The notes: a model not told the origin generated them from the sequence alone. A DNA stretch of 47,540 nt from Alphaproteobacteria bacterium (GCA_029059055.1 JAIDWS010000007.1:1-47540), one strand, 5' to 3'; counted from the first letter of the stretch, positions 14,306 to 23,939 are shown. Made by a program: numbers and translations.

Positions 14306-15930
14306 TGTTTGAAGTAGGCAAAGACATCTTTAAAAACGGGTTTGGGGTGCTGGGCGGGGACCGCGTGGCACGTGGGCGTTTGCGCTTTGTATATTCGTTG
14401 TTTGTCATTGCGTTTTCGGTTTTTGTGGTCAAAACATTATATCTGGGAATCCAGGGAACCGACCGTGCGCGTCGCGGAAACGGTGCGGCGTCATGGGCGG
14501 TCGCACGTGCAGACATTGTCGACCGTAACGGGGACATTTTGGCGAAAAATGTTATGTCAGGTCATATCACACTGCGCCCCGCCCAGGTCCAAGACCGCGA
14601 TGCGGTTGCGCGTCTGATACACCAGGCGTTGCCGTATGAATACACGTTGGCCGACGCATTGAAATTGGTCAATTCCCAGCGGCGATTTATATACGTTAAA
14701 AAATTGGCGACCGATTTCCAGCGCGACATGATTCGCCAGGCGAAATTAGCCGGATTGGACATTGAACCGGTTCAAACGCGCCGGTATCCGAAACGCCGCC
14801 TGTTTGCCCATGTGGTCGGTTTTGTCGGCAATGACGGTGCCGGATTAGAAGGGGCCGAACGCACATACGACAAATATCTGCGGGAAAATACGGACCCGTT
14901 GCGGTTGTCGTTGGATTCACGTGTCCAGTCGGTGTTTTATGAACAATTGTCGGCCGCCATGCAAAAATATCATGCCAAGGGGGCGATGGGCATGTTGATG
15001 AATTCGCGCACCGGTGAAATGGTGGCGATGGTATCACTGCCGGATTTTGACCCGGAAAACCTGCGTGCGGACCCGGCGGCAAACCGTATGTTTGCACCGC
15101 TGCGCGGGGTGTTTGAAATGGGGTCTATTTTCAAAGTGTTCAATACCGCCATGGCGTTTGAAAACGGCATTACCCGCGAATACTATGTCAAAGAACCGTA
15201 CAAGATTTTGGATAAATTCGGACGCGTTGCGGCAAAAATCAGTGATGTGCGCAGCTTTAAACCACCGCGGCCCAATTTGTCGGTCGAAGAAATCATGTTG
15301 CATTCATGTAACGCGGGCAGTGCGCAAATTGCGCTGGATTTGCCCGATGGCACGCAAAAGGAATTTTTTGCCCGTATTCACATGGATGAACCGCTGGATT
15401 TGGAATTTGGACGCACGGAACGGACATTAATGCCGGTGAAGTGGGGCCCCGTGGAAAAGGCCACCGTTGCATTCGGGCACGGGATATCAGTCACGCCGAT
15501 GCATTTGTTGTTGGCGGTCAATGCAATGACCAACGGCGGGATTTACATTTATCCGACAATGTTGCGCCGCAATGTTGGTGTTGTCCGGGGACAGCGTGTG
15601 ATATCGGATGAAATTTCGGCCAAATTGCGTGGCATCATGGTGCGCATCGCCGAAGAAACCAGCGGGAAAAAGGCCCGTATCGCCGGTATTCAAATCGGGG
15701 GAAAAACCGCCACGGCGGAAAAACGTATCAATGGGAAAATCGACCGGAAAAAGAATCTGACCGCGTTCGCAGGAATCTTTCCGGCGTCCGCCCCACAATA
15801 TACAATCTTGGTCGTGCTGGACGAACCCCAGGGAACCCAGGAATCTTTTGGACTGCGTACGGCGGCATGGAATGCGGTGCCGACAACGGGAAAAATTCTT
15901 GATAGTATCCTGCCGTTGCTATTTGAATAA
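14305..15930 (+). CDS. ftsI: Peptidoglycan transpeptidase FtsI (PBP3 type)
   Basis: This septal D,D-transpeptidase cross-links peptidoglycan. In the 541-residue class B PBP, one transmembrane helix (about residues 33-52) is followed by a pedestal domain starting RADIVDRNGDILA. The transpeptidase domain has the active-site S274-I-F-K, S334-C-N, and K467-T-A, where most PBPs have KTG. Overlap with the FtsL-like gene indicates coupled expression. The rest of the dcw cluster (murE, murF, mraY, ftsW) does not follow; recJ does. Confidence 0.92.
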   Translation: MFEVGKDIFKNGFGVLGGDRVARGRLRFVYSLFVIAFSVFVVKTLYLGIQGTDRARRGNGAASWAVARADIVDRNGDILAKNVMSGHITLRPAQVQDRDAVARLIHQALPYEYTLADALKLVNSQRRFIYVKKLATDFQRDMIRQAKLAGLDIEPVQTRRYPKRRLFAHVVGFVGNDGAGLEGAERTYDKYLRENTDPLRLSLDSRVQSVFYEQLSAAMQKYHAKGAMGMLMNSRTGEMVAMVSLPDFDPENLRADPAANRMFAPLRGVFEMGSIFKVFNTAMAFENGITREYYVKEPYKILDKFGRVAAKISDVRSFKPPRPNLSVEEIMLHSCNAGSAQIALDLPDGTQKEFFARIHMDEPLDLEFGRTERTLMPVKWGPVEKATVAFGHGISVTPMHLLLAVNAMTNGGIYIYPTMLRRNVGVVRGQRVISDEISAKLRGIMVRIAEETSGKKARIAGIQIGGKTATAEKRINGKIDRKKNLTAFAGIFPASAPQYTILVVLDEPQGTQESFGLRTAAWNAVPTTGKILDSILPLLFE

Positions 15931-15944
15931 TTTTTGATTATAAT
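15916..15944 (+). promoter_or_regulatory. Promoter of the recJ-nrnA-lolA-tatBC operon
   Basis: TTGCTA (15916-15921), a 17-nt spacer and a perfect TATAAT (15939-15944). It overlaps the end of ftsI. Confidence 0.65.
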
Positions 15945-15971
15945 AATTCTGATAATAAAAAAGAGATTAGC

Positions 15972-17750
15972 GTGAGAAAGATAGTAGAAAAATCCATGCT
16001 GGGCAGGGCATGGGTTGTGGCGGCGTATCCTGGTGCAGAAAATAACGGTTTGGACATAACGGCGGATACGGATACATTACTGCAAAATATTTTGATGGGA
16101 CGCGGAATTACAGACGATGCCGCGCGGAAAAAATTTTTAAACCCCAGTATCAAAGAATACATGCCGGACCCGTCGGTCTTGCGTGATATGGATGTGGCGG
16201 CATCTGTGATTGCGGATGCGATTGCGGCCGGGGACCGGATTGCAATTTATGGCGATTATGATGTGGATGGTATTACGTCGACCGCGATTTTTGTGAAATA
16301 TTTGCGGGAAATCGGCGCGGATGTCATTTGGCATTTGCCCACCCGCGAAGGCGAAGGGTACGGTTTGAACATTGCCGCCGTCGAAGAAATCGCGGCGTCC
16401 GGGGCGCGTTTGCTGATAACGGTCGATTGCGGCATCAGTGGCGTGGCAGAGGTTGCACGTGCCAAAGAATTGGGAATGCGCGTTGTGGTGACCGACCATC
16501 ATTCGCCGGATGTCACGTTGCCGGCGGCGGATGCAATTGTCAATCCCAAACGGGTCGATGACACGTCCGGGTTGTCATATATGGCCGGTGTCGGGGTGGC
16601 GTTTTTAACATTGGTCGCGGTCAACCGTGAATTAAAGGCGCGCCATCTGGGGCCGGATATGGATGCGGCGCTGGCGGGGATAAATCTGCTGAATTACATG
16701 GATTTGGTCGCGCTGGGGACCATATGCGATACGATGCCGTTGGTGGAATTGAACCGTGCGTTTGTGACCACCGGATTAAAAGTCATGGGATTGCGCCAGA
16801 ATTTGGGCCTGCGCATTTTGATGGATGTGGCCGGTATTAAAAAGCCGTCTGTTTATGCCGCGGGATTTGCCATTGGGCCGCGTCTGAATGCGGCGGGCAG
16901 ATTGGATTCGGCCGCACCGGCGTTGGAATTATTGTTGACGGACAATCCGTTGATTGCGCACGATTTGGCCAACAAATTGCACCGCATGAACCAGGAACGC
17001 ATTGATATTCAAAACGCCATCATGTTACAGGCGTCCGATATGGCCCAGTCTTGTTGTGATGCCGGCCAATGCAGTTTGTTTGTGTGCGGCGACAATTGGC
17101 ACGGTGGGGTGATGGGAATCATTGCCGGTCGGTTAAAGGATAAATATAATTTGCCGTCATGTGTGGCGACGCGCTGTGACGGGGTGATTAACGGGTCCGG
17201 GCGGTCAATCCCGGGGGTTGATTTGGGCCAGATTATTCATGATGCGTTGGCCGCCGGTGTCATCAGCGAAGGCGGTGGCCACGCCGCCGCGGCCGGATTT
17301 ACGTTGCCGGCCGACCGCCAACAGGATTTTTGTGAATTTTTGGAAAATGCGGTTTCGGCCCAGTTAAACGGCCAACGGCCGGTGCCGGAAATTGTTGTGG
17401 ATGCGGCACTGGATGCGGGTGCGGCCAATATGAATTTGGTTAAAAAATTGTCATCGTTGGAACCATTCGGCCAGGGAAATCCGGAACCGATGTTGGCGCT
17501 GTATGGGGGAAATGTCAAATCTGCGGTGACCATGGGGGGCGGGGCGCACCTGCGCGGGACGGTGGTAACGCGGGCGGGGCGGTCGTTGGCCTTTGTCGGA
17601 TTTAATCTGGTGGGGACGCCGGTGGGAAATTTTCTGTTGGACGATATGAACACAAATACTACAATAATCATGCTGGGCCGGTTAAAGGAAAATGAATACA
17701 ACGGACGTGTCACCGCACAGTTCTTTTTGGAAGACATTGCCGTGCAATAA
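15972..17750 (+). CDS. recJ: Single-stranded-DNA 5'-3' exonuclease RecJ
   Basis: RecJ degrades single-stranded DNA in recombination and mismatch repair. The 592-residue DHH/DHHA1 protein shows YGDYDVDGITST, VDCGISG and VTDHH for the manganese site, and the EGGGHAAAAGF DHHA1 motif near residue 435. The frame opens at GTG 15972 with AGAGATT upstream; ATG 15996 is an alternative. It heads an operon with the nrnA-like gene (10 nt gap), lolA and tatBC. Confidence 0.93.
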   Translation: MRKIVEKSMLGRAWVVAAYPGAENNGLDITADTDTLLQNILMGRGITDDAARKKFLNPSIKEYMPDPSVLRDMDVAASVIADAIAAGDRIAIYGDYDVDGITSTAIFVKYLREIGADVIWHLPTREGEGYGLNIAAVEEIAASGARLLITVDCGISGVAEVARAKELGMRVVVTDHHSPDVTLPAADAIVNPKRVDDTSGLSYMAGVGVAFLTLVAVNRELKARHLGPDMDAALAGINLLNYMDLVALGTICDTMPLVELNRAFVTTGLKVMGLRQNLGLRILMDVAGIKKPSVYAAGFAIGPRLNAAGRLDSAAPALELLLTDNPLIAHDLANKLHRMNQERIDIQNAIMLQASDMAQSCCDAGQCSLFVCGDNWHGGVMGIIAGRLKDKYNLPSCVATRCDGVINGSGRSIPGVDLGQIIHDALAAGVISEGGGHAAAAGFTLPADRQQDFCEFLENAVSAQLNGQRPVPEIVVDAALDAGAANMNLVKKLSSLEPFGQGNPEPMLALYGGNVKSAVTMGGGAHLRGTVVTRAGRSLAFVGFNLVGTPVGNFLLDDMNTNTTIIMLGRLKENEYNGRVTAQFFLEDIAVQ

Positions 17751-17760
17751 AGTAAAACAG

Positions 17761-18711
17761 ATGAAACAAAAACTGGAAATCTTGGCGGAAAAAATCCGTA
17801 ACGCGCATTCAATCGTTATCGCGGGACATAAAAATCCCGATGGCGATTCGCTGTGCAGTATGTTGGCAATGGCGCGTCTGATTGAATTGAATTTTGGAAA
17901 AATTCCGGTTTGCGTTTATGACGGAAATATTCCCGATTATCTGGACCGGGTGCCGGGTCGTGACAGTGTGCGTTATTATGAAAAATTGGACCCCGCCCAG
18001 ACATTTGACATGGCCATTATTGTGGATTACGGGGACGGGGCGCATTTGGGCGGGGCACTGGATATTGTGCGCGCCGCCGATACAATCGTGGAAATCGACC
18101 ATCATAAAAACGCCAATCCGCTGGGGCAGATTTGCTTTGATGATGATGCGGCGGCCGCGGCCGGACAAATTATTTACCGCATGATGCGCGCAGCCGGATG
18201 GCGGACCGATATGGATACGCTGGATTTGTTGGGGGTGGCGATGTTGACCGATACCGGTCATTTCAAATTTGTTCGTGATGGTGCGGTTCTGCGCGATATG
18301 GCGGATTTGGTCGATGGGGGCGTGTCACTGCGGGATTTGACGGACCGGTTGAATAATAAAACCCGATCGACCATTTTGACCGAATCGCGCGTGGCATCGC
18401 GGGCGGAATTCTTTTATCATGACCGTTTAGCATTGGCGATGGTACCCATGCGCGATTACAAATATCTGGATGGACGCGGGGATGTGATTTTAAACCTGTT
18501 GGGCCAGATAAAGAATGTGGAATATGTTGTTTTGTTGAAACAGCAAAAAGAAAACCAAATCGGCATTTCACTGCGCAGCAGAACCCACCCGATAAATCAC
18601 ATTGCGGAAATATTCGGGGGGGGGGGACATCTGTATGCGGCCGGTGCGGTGGCGCATGATACACTGGAAAACGTGCGCGCCCGTATAATTGAATTGTTCA
18701 AGGATGTATAA
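17761..18711 (+). CDS. DHH-family phosphoesterase, NrnA/oligoribonuclease-like
   Basis: The 316-residue product has all DHH-family motifs: AGHKNPDGDSLCS, IIVDYGD, VEIDHHKN, AMLTDTGHFK and the C-terminal DHHA1 GGGGHLYAAG. NrnA-type enzymes cleave short oligoribonucleotides and dephosphorylate 3',5'-pAp. No separate orn is seen in this window. ATG 17761 (MKQKLEILAEKI) is preferred because an earlier start would overlap recJ by 59 nt. lolA starts 1 nt after the stop. Confidence 0.87.
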   Translation: MKQKLEILAEKIRNAHSIVIAGHKNPDGDSLCSMLAMARLIELNFGKIPVCVYDGNIPDYLDRVPGRDSVRYYEKLDPAQTFDMAIIVDYGDGAHLGGALDIVRAADTIVEIDHHKNANPLGQICFDDDAAAAAGQIIYRMMRAAGWRTDMDTLDLLGVAMLTDTGHFKFVRDGAVLRDMADLVDGGVSLRDLTDRLNNKTRSTILTESRVASRAEFFYHDRLALAMVPMRDYKYLDGRGDVILNLLGQIKNVEYVVLLKQQKENQIGISLRSRTHPINHIAEIFGGGGHLYAAGAVAHDTLENVRARIIELFKDV

Positions 18712-18712
18712 G

Positions 18713-19327
18713 ATGAAGAAAATAATTATCGGATGTTTATGTGCAATGACATTGGTGCCGGCGATGGCGGCGGTGGACAAAGACGCGGTTGTGCGTGCGG
18801 AAAAATATTTGAATTCGATTACCGGATTGACGGGGGATTTCGTCCAGACCGCATCCGGACGCCAGCAACATGGAACGTTTTCCATGTTGCGTCCGGGACG
18901 CGTACGTTTGGATTATCGCGATATGCCGGTTCAATTGATTTCCGATGGGCGTGATTTGTATTTCTTTGATAAATCATTGGACCAGATTACAACGGTGCCG
19001 TTGACCAGTACGCCGGCCGGCATATTGGTGCGTAAAAATATTGATTTGCAAAACGCAGACATCAATGTTGTCGAAACAACAACCGGTGACAAAACTTTTG
19101 CGTTGAAAATGAATTTGCGTGGCCAAGAAGGTGTCGGTCACATGACGGTTGTTTTTGATGCGAATCCGGTGAAATTAAATTCGTGGACGGTGGTGGATGC
19201 GACCGGGAACAAGACGGACGTGGCGTTCCGCGGATTAAAGACCAAGACCGATTTTGGCAAAGATTATTTCCAAATCAGTCGGCATAAAACGGTTTCGACC
19301 GCCGGTGGCGATTCGTTTTACGATTAA
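18713..19327 (+). CDS. lolA: Outer-membrane lipoprotein carrier protein LolA
   Basis: LolA carries lipoproteins across the periplasm from LolCDE to the outer membrane. The 204-residue product has a signal peptide (cleaved after AMA, about residue 20), then the family pattern LTGDFVQTASGRQQHGTF and MLRPGRVRLDYRD, and the lower strand KFALKM-like region. The start has AAGGA 8 nt upstream, within the end of the preceding gene. It is in an operon with tatB and tatC. Confidence 0.88.
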   Translation: MKKIIIGCLCAMTLVPAMAAVDKDAVVRAEKYLNSITGLTGDFVQTASGRQQHGTFSMLRPGRVRLDYRDMPVQLISDGRDLYFFDKSLDQITTVPLTSTPAGILVRKNIDLQNADINVVETTTGDKTFALKMNLRGQEGVGHMTVVFDANPVKLNSWTVVDATGNKTDVAFRGLKTKTDFGKDYFQISRHKTVSTAGGDSFYD

Positions 19328-19338
19328 CGGACAGACAA

Positions 19339-19650
19339 ATGTTTGGTATCAGTTGGGCGGAATTTTTGGTGATATTGCTGATTGCGGTGTTGGTTATTCC
19401 AACGCGGCATTGGCCCGATGTGGCGCAATTTTTGGGACGTGTGGTGCGCTGGGTTCGGGGTATCATGTGGAAAATTACGGATGTGTCGGAAAATCTGCGT
19501 GACCAGATTGACTTGCAACGGCCCATTGATGAATTGATTCAATCGACAACAGATGATGTGTTGGATGCGTTTTCTGTGCCGCGCAAAAAATCCACGCCGA
19601 CCCCGCGTCGTGCGGCGCCACGTCGCAAAAAAACGGGGGCGAAAAAATGA
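19339..19650 (+). CDS. tatB: Sec-independent protein translocase subunit TatB
   Basis: TatB with TatC recognises twin-arginine signal peptides. The 103-residue product opens with the family start MFGISWAEFLVI, then has one membrane helix, an amphipathic helix (HWPDVAQFLGRVVRWVRGI) and a basic tail. The usual FGP/KELP hinge is replaced by IPTRHWPD, as in other alphaproteobacterial TatB. It overlaps tatC by 4 nt. Confidence 0.9.
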   Translation: MFGISWAEFLVILLIAVLVIPTRHWPDVAQFLGRVVRWVRGIMWKITDVSENLRDQIDLQRPIDELIQSTTDDVLDAFSVPRKKSTPTPRRAAPRRKKTGAKK

Positions 19651-20372
19651 AGCGTATGACATTGATGCAGCATTTTGCCGAACTGCGCCGCCGTGTGTTG
19701 TGGACGTTTTTGATTTTTGCGTGCGCGTTTGCCGTGGGGTGGGTGGCGGCCCCGTGGGTGCAAAATTTTTTGACCGCGCCATTGTTGGCTGTGTGGCCAG
19801 ATGGCGAATTGCTGTATACCGGGTTGGCCGATGGATTGATGATTCAATTTTCATTGGCAACATTGGTCGCATTGCTGGTGGCGACGCCGGCGGTGCTGTG
19901 GCATGTGTGGGCGTTTGTGGCACCGGGATTGCATGCGAATGAACGCCGGGTGATATGGCCGGTTTTGATTTTATCCCCAATTCTGTTTTTGCTGGGGGCG
20001 GGGTTTGCGTTTTATGTGTTGTTCCCGGTTGCATTTCGGTTCTTTATCGAATTGAATCTGGCATCAACGGTGCCGGCCGTTATCATGCCCGCCATGCGTG
20101 ATTATCTGTCGTTCACAATCGGATTGTTGAAAATATTCGGGGTGGCGTTTCAATTGCCGTTGGTTTTGGTGTTGCTGAACCGGGTCGGTGTTTTGTCGCG
20201 CGCCACCGCGGTGCGGATGCGGCGATATGCCATTGTGATTATTATTGTGGTGGCCGCCATTTTAACCCCGCCGGATGTGGTGTCACAGATTTTGTTGGCG
20301 TTGCCGATGTGGGGGCTGTTTGAAATCAGTTTGCTGTTCATGCGTGATGACGCCGCACCCCCCAAAATTTGA
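19647..20372 (+). CDS. tatC: Sec-independent protein translocase subunit TatC
   Basis: The six-helix receptor of the Tat system. In the 241-residue product HFAELRRRVLW is the conserved N-terminal loop that contacts the twin-arginine motif, and FVAPGLHANERRV is the first periplasmic loop signature. It ends with TGA, just before the next promoter region. tatB overlap shows coupling. Confidence 0.95.
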   Translation: MKRMTLMQHFAELRRRVLWTFLIFACAFAVGWVAAPWVQNFLTAPLLAVWPDGELLYTGLADGLMIQFSLATLVALLVATPAVLWHVWAFVAPGLHANERRVIWPVLILSPILFLLGAGFAFYVLFPVAFRFFIELNLASTVPAVIMPAMRDYLSFTIGLLKIFGVAFQLPLVLVLLNRVGVLSRATAVRMRRYAIVIIIVVAAILTPPDVVSQILLALPMWGLFEISLLFMRDDAAPPKI

Positions 20373-20396
20373 CAGGTGTTTTCTTGCAATTTGTGA

Positions 20397-20402
20397 TATA
20401 AT
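20397..20402 (+). promoter_or_regulatory. -10 box of the LytM gene, leaderless geometry
   Basis: A perfect TATAAT lies 6 nt before the GTG at 20409. TTGACA at 20369-20374 is present but 22 nt away, longer than the usual spacer. Transcription should begin at or next to the GTG. Confidence 0.5.
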
Positions 20403-20408
20403 TACAGC

Positions 20409-21920
20409 GTGCAGAAATTCGTGCGATTTTTTATGATTTCGTGCGGGGTGGTGATTATGTCGACGTCGTGCGATTTACAGCCCCGGATTTTATCCCTGCC
20501 GGATACGGTTGGGGACTTTATTTCCGCGCGGTATCCGGCGTTGTTGGCCGACCCCGATACGCAACCTGAAATTTACAATTCCGCCGCGTCCGATTATGGT
20601 GTCTATGCGTCGCCCGAATTATACGGGTCAATGAAATCCGATGATTATGTTTTGTATGCCAGCGCGGATGACTATGTCTTGGGGCCCCAGGATGTCGCCA
20701 ATCAAAATGCGGCATCGGCTGTGGCATCTGATGTGGAAACGGGTGATGTGACGCCCGCGCCGACAACCGACGGGGATGGTGTGTACGGCGCACCGACAGA
20801 TACCGCACCGACATCCGATGACAACACGCCCAGTGTTAATGATTATCTGTATATTCCAATGTATGGGGGCGGGGCATCCGGGGATACGGTGACAGTGGCC
20901 CGCGGTGATACGTTGTATGCGTTGGCGCGTCGTCATAATATGACGGTGGACGAATTGGCGCGTTTAAATAATTTGACCCCGCCGTATGCGTTACAGCCCG
21001 GCCAGAAATTACGTCTGGCGTCGCGCGCGCCGGCCCCGGCATCACCCGCGCCCCAGACATCATCGGCGCCGACGCCCGTGACAACGACGGTTGTTGAATT
21101 ACAGGAAATTACGGTCGCCCCGGGTGATACGCTGTATTCTTTGTCACGTAAATATGCGACGCCCGTCAATGATTTGGCCGTTATGAACAAATTGTCTGCG
21201 CCGTTTGCATTATCGGTTGGTCAAAAGCTGCGGGTTCCAAAACTGGATGGGGTTCCCGTCCGTGCGGTGGTGACGCCGGCGACCCCATCGGCATCTGCAT
21301 CGGTGGGGGCGACATCAAATACTGCGCCGCGCGCCGCCACCACGGGAAAGACATCATCGTCATCGGCCCGTCCGGCGACCCCATCGGCATCGTCTGTGCC
21401 GAAACCGGCCGTGAAGCCGTCGGCCCCGTCGTCCACCAAGCCCGCCGCCCAAGCGTCCAAGCCCGCCACCCAGGCGTCCAAGCCCAAGGAAAAAATATCG
21501 TCCGACCCGGCCAAGAAATTACCGGCGATTGCCGCACGTTCGTCGTCAAAATTCAGCTGGCCGGTGCGTGGAACGATTTTGTCGCATTTTGGGGCGAAAT
21601 CGGGTGGACTGTTTAATGATGGGATTAATATTGGCGCGGCGCGCGGCACCACGGTCAAGGCCGCCGAAAACGGTGTCGTCGCATATGCTGGTAACGAAGT
21701 CAAAGGGATGGGGAATCTGGTTATTGTTCAGCATTCCGGCGGATGGATGACGGTGTATGCGCACATGGATTCGTTGGCGGTGCGTCGCGGTGTTCGGGTT
21801 ACGGTCGGCCAGAAAATCGGCACCGTCGGCGCCACCGGCAAAGTGACCAAGCCCCAATTGCACTTTGAAATCCGCAAGGGGACCAAGGCATACAATCCGT
21901 CATCGTATTTGAAAAGTTAG
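20409..21920 (+). CDS. LysM-LytM (M23-like) envelope protein, amidase-activator type
   Basis: The 503-residue product has a signal sequence with Cys at residue 21, possibly lipidated although the -3 position is atypical. A disordered acidic region follows. Two LysM domains (about 155-200, GDTLYALARRHNMTVDELA; about 233-278, GDTLYSLSRKYATPVNDLA) bind peptidoglycan. After a Ser/Ala/Pro linker a C-terminal LytM domain (about 380-503) ends the protein. Its metal motif reads NDGINIG instead of HxGxD, so two zinc ligands are lost; AHMDSL and LHFEIR remain. This matches NlpD/DipM-type factors that activate amidases at division. GTG 20409 is the only start giving a full signal sequence. Confidence 0.87.
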   Translation: MQKFVRFFMISCGVVIMSTSCDLQPRILSLPDTVGDFISARYPALLADPDTQPEIYNSAASDYGVYASPELYGSMKSDDYVLYASADDYVLGPQDVANQNAASAVASDVETGDVTPAPTTDGDGVYGAPTDTAPTSDDNTPSVNDYLYIPMYGGGASGDTVTVARGDTLYALARRHNMTVDELARLNNLTPPYALQPGQKLRLASRAPAPASPAPQTSSAPTPVTTTVVELQEITVAPGDTLYSLSRKYATPVNDLAVMNKLSAPFALSVGQKLRVPKLDGVPVRAVVTPATPSASASVGATSNTAPRAATTGKTSSSSARPATPSASSVPKPAVKPSAPSSTKPAAQASKPATQASKPKEKISSDPAKKLPAIAARSSSKFSWPVRGTILSHFGAKSGGLFNDGINIGAARGTTVKAAENGVVAYAGNEVKGMGNLVIVQHSGGWMTVYAHMDSLAVRRGVRVTVGQKIGTVGATGKVTKPQLHFEIRKGTKAYNPSSYLKS

Positions 21921-21972
21921 AGTGCCTTGAAAAAACACGCTATGCGCATGATTTCTGATGCTGCTTGTCACA

Positions 21973-22005
21973 CACAAAAAAATAAATTGCCGCCACTTGG
22001 GCGAC
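21973..22005 (-). terminator. Terminator downstream of tRNA-Lys
   Basis: On the minus strand GTCGCC-caagt-GGCGGC is followed by AATTTATTTTTTT. On the plus strand it may also end the LytM transcript. Confidence 0.6.
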
Positions 22006-22015
22006 ATTTTATTTT

Positions 22016-22091
22016 TGGTGGACGCGCAGGGACTCGAACCCTGGACCCACTGATTAAGAGTCAGTTGCTCTACCAACTGAGCTACGCATCC
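22016..22091 (-). tRNA. tRNA-Lys (CTT)
   Basis: A 76-nt cloverleaf on the minus strand including an encoded CCA. The acceptor stem is GGATGCG/CGCGTCC, the D-arm GCTCAGTTGGTAGAGC, the anticodon loop CTCTTAA with anticodon CTT, and the T-arm contains GGTTCGAGTCC. Confidence 0.95.
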
Positions 22092-22169
22092 AGAACCATT
22101 TGCCATTTCAGACCCGCTGATTATAGTCTTTTTTCTGACAAATGCAAGTTTTTATCACACCTTATTTTC

Positions 22170-23063
22170 CTACATCGTGTGATTGCCGCCGGTGACCCCG
22201 TAAATTTCGGCCGTTGTGTATGATGCGTCGTCGGACGCCAGCAATACGTACGTTGCCGCCAATTCCGCCGGTTGGCCGGCGCGGCCCATCGGGGTGTCGC
22301 GGCCAAATTCGGGGATGGTCGATTGTGCGCGGCCGCCGGCAACCTGCAGGGCGGTCCAAATGGGGCCGGGGGCAACACCGTTGACGCGTATTCCGCGGTC
22401 GACCACCTGTTTGGCCAACGCGCGGGTGAATGCCATGATGGCGGCCTTGGACGCGGCATAATCCAACAGACTTTTTCCGGGCTGGTATGCCTGGATGGAT
22501 GTTGTGGTAATAATCGATGCGCCCGGCTGCATCAGTGGCAATGCCGCCCGCGTCATCCAGAACATGGAAAACAAATTGATTGCGAATGTGCGTTCCAGTT
22601 GCCGTGTCGTCAAATTCATAATGTCGTCACTGTATTGTTGATATCCGGCATTCAATACCATGATGTCGATGCCGCCCATGGCGCGGGCTGCTTTTTTGAC
22701 CAACTGGGTGCAGAATTTTTCATTGCCGATGTCACCGGGGAACAAGAATGCCCGTGCGCCGGCATCCCGGATATATTTGGCCGTATCTTGGGCATCGGAT
22801 TCTTCGTCCGGTAAATAGGACAGGGCGACATCGGCGCCTTCGCGGGAAAATGCAATGGCGACCGCGCGCCCGATGCCCGAATCGGCCCCGGTAATCAGCG
22901 CGCGCCGTCCCGCCAAACGTGCAGACCCGATATATGTTTCTTCGCCGCAATCGGGGCGGGGTGACATGTCTGAATCCAGACCGGGGTATGGTTGATGCTG
23001 GGGCGGGTATTTTTTATGGTAATATTTTGTTTGCGGATTGTCCGTGGTGTCGGTTTTTTTCAT
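22170..23063 (-). CDS. Short-chain dehydrogenase/reductase, YghA-like
   Basis: The 297-residue NAD(P)-dependent oxidoreductase has the cofactor motif TGADSGIG, the NAG motif in VLNAGYQQ, catalytic YAASK preceded by the Ser in TTTSIQ, and APGPIW. The Pro/Tyr-rich N-terminal extension of about 50 residues ([10 protein letters not shown]) is typical of the YghA/YhdF subgroup, often linked to general stress. The substrate is unknown. AGGAGG lies 5 nt before the ATG, one of the strongest ribosome-binding sites here. Confidence 0.9.
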   Translation of the reverse strand: MKKTDTTDNPQTKYYHKKYPPQHQPYPGLDSDMSPRPDCGEETYIGSARLAGRRALITGADSGIGRAVAIAFSREGADVALSYLPDEESDAQDTAKYIRDAGARAFLFPGDIGNEKFCTQLVKKAARAMGGIDIMVLNAGYQQYSDDIMNLTTRQLERTFAINLFSMFWMTRAALPLMQPGASIITTTSIQAYQPGKSLLDYAASKAAIMAFTRALAKQVVDRGIRVNGVAPGPIWTALQVAGGRAQSTIPEFGRDTPMGRAGQPAELAATYVLLASDDASYTTAEIYGVTGGNHTM

Positions 23064-23264
23064 GTTTCCTCCTGCTGTATATATATGTCTTATATTACGG
23101 TGCGGTGCGGCTGCAAGCCATAGGATTAAAGGCGTTCAGCCCATTTCGGGTGCGTCGCACATGGAATCCATACCTATGCAAAGATGGAAAATGCTTTGCT
23201 AGAATGATTACGTTGACATGAAAACCATTGAAACAACCATTAACTTAACCAAGGAGAGAAAAAA

Positions 23265-23876
23265 ATGAAAAAAATCGTTATCTCAACATTGGCCGTGCTT
23301 GTTGCATGTCCAGCGTTTGCAGGTATGAATCCCAATAACAGCAGCTGGCAGTTGTGGGGTCTGGACCCGTATATCGGTCTGCGTGGGGGATTGGGGTATA
23401 CCAACCTGAATTACAAATACGACGGCCACAAAGAATCCATGACCGACATGGTATGGCAGGGTCGTGCGGCGTTGGGTTTGGAAATCTGTGACACCGTCCG
23501 CAGCGAAGTTGAATGGTCTATTTTCAGCAAGGCCAAAGACCATGCTGATTTCGGTGATGCCGGCCGTATTGATGTTGATACCAAAATGCAGACATTGTTG
23601 TTCAACACATATATGGAATTGGGCCAGTACCAGATTGTTCGTCCGTTCATCGGTGTCGGTGCCGGTGTGGCGTTCACCGATGTTAAACATCGTGGCAATG
23701 TCTTGGTCGGCGAACACAGCGACAGCAAGACACGCTTTTCCGCCATGGGTACATTGGGCGTCAGCTTTGACATGCAGTACTTCGCGGTTGATTTGGCGGC
23801 GCGTTACAACTACGTCGACATCAATTCCGGCCTGCATAACTTTGGCGGCGACATCGGTATCCGCTTTATGTTCTAA
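23265..23876 (+). CDS. Outer-membrane beta-barrel protein (OmpA/Opa-like, 8 strands)
   Basis: The 203-residue product has a signal peptide (cleaved at AFA, about residue 19). Alternating strands follow: DPYIGLRGGLGYTN, RAALGLEICDT, MQTLLFNTYMELG, VRPFIGVGAGVAF, TRFSAMGTLGVSFDM and GGDIGIRFMF. The terminal Phe is the BAM recognition residue. Size and strand count fit a small eight-stranded barrel. AAGGAGAG is placed 7 nt before the ATG. It is a monocistronic gene with a strong terminator. Confidence 0.87.
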   Translation: MKKIVISTLAVLVACPAFAGMNPNNSSWQLWGLDPYIGLRGGLGYTNLNYKYDGHKESMTDMVWQGRAALGLEICDTVRSEVEWSIFSKAKDHADFGDAGRIDVDTKMQTLLFNTYMELGQYQIVRPFIGVGAGVAFTDVKHRGNVLVGEHSDSKTRFSAMGTLGVSFDMQYFAVDLAARYNYVDINSGLHNFGGDIGIRFMF

Positions 23877-23890
23877 TCTGTGGACACAGA

Positions 23891-23922
23891 AAAAACCACC
23901 GGTGCAAATCGGTGGTTTTTTT
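23891..23922. terminator. Bidirectional terminator
   Basis: AAAAACCACCG-gtgcaaat-CGGTGGTTTTT serves the barrel gene and the convergent gene at 23940. Confidence 0.9.
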
Positions 23923-23939
23923 ATGGGGATGAATAAAAT

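Noticed and set aside
21900-22106. A minus-strand frame reading GCVAQLVEQLTLNQWVQGSSP
   Set aside because: This is the translation of tRNA-Lys, a well-known artefact, not a protein.
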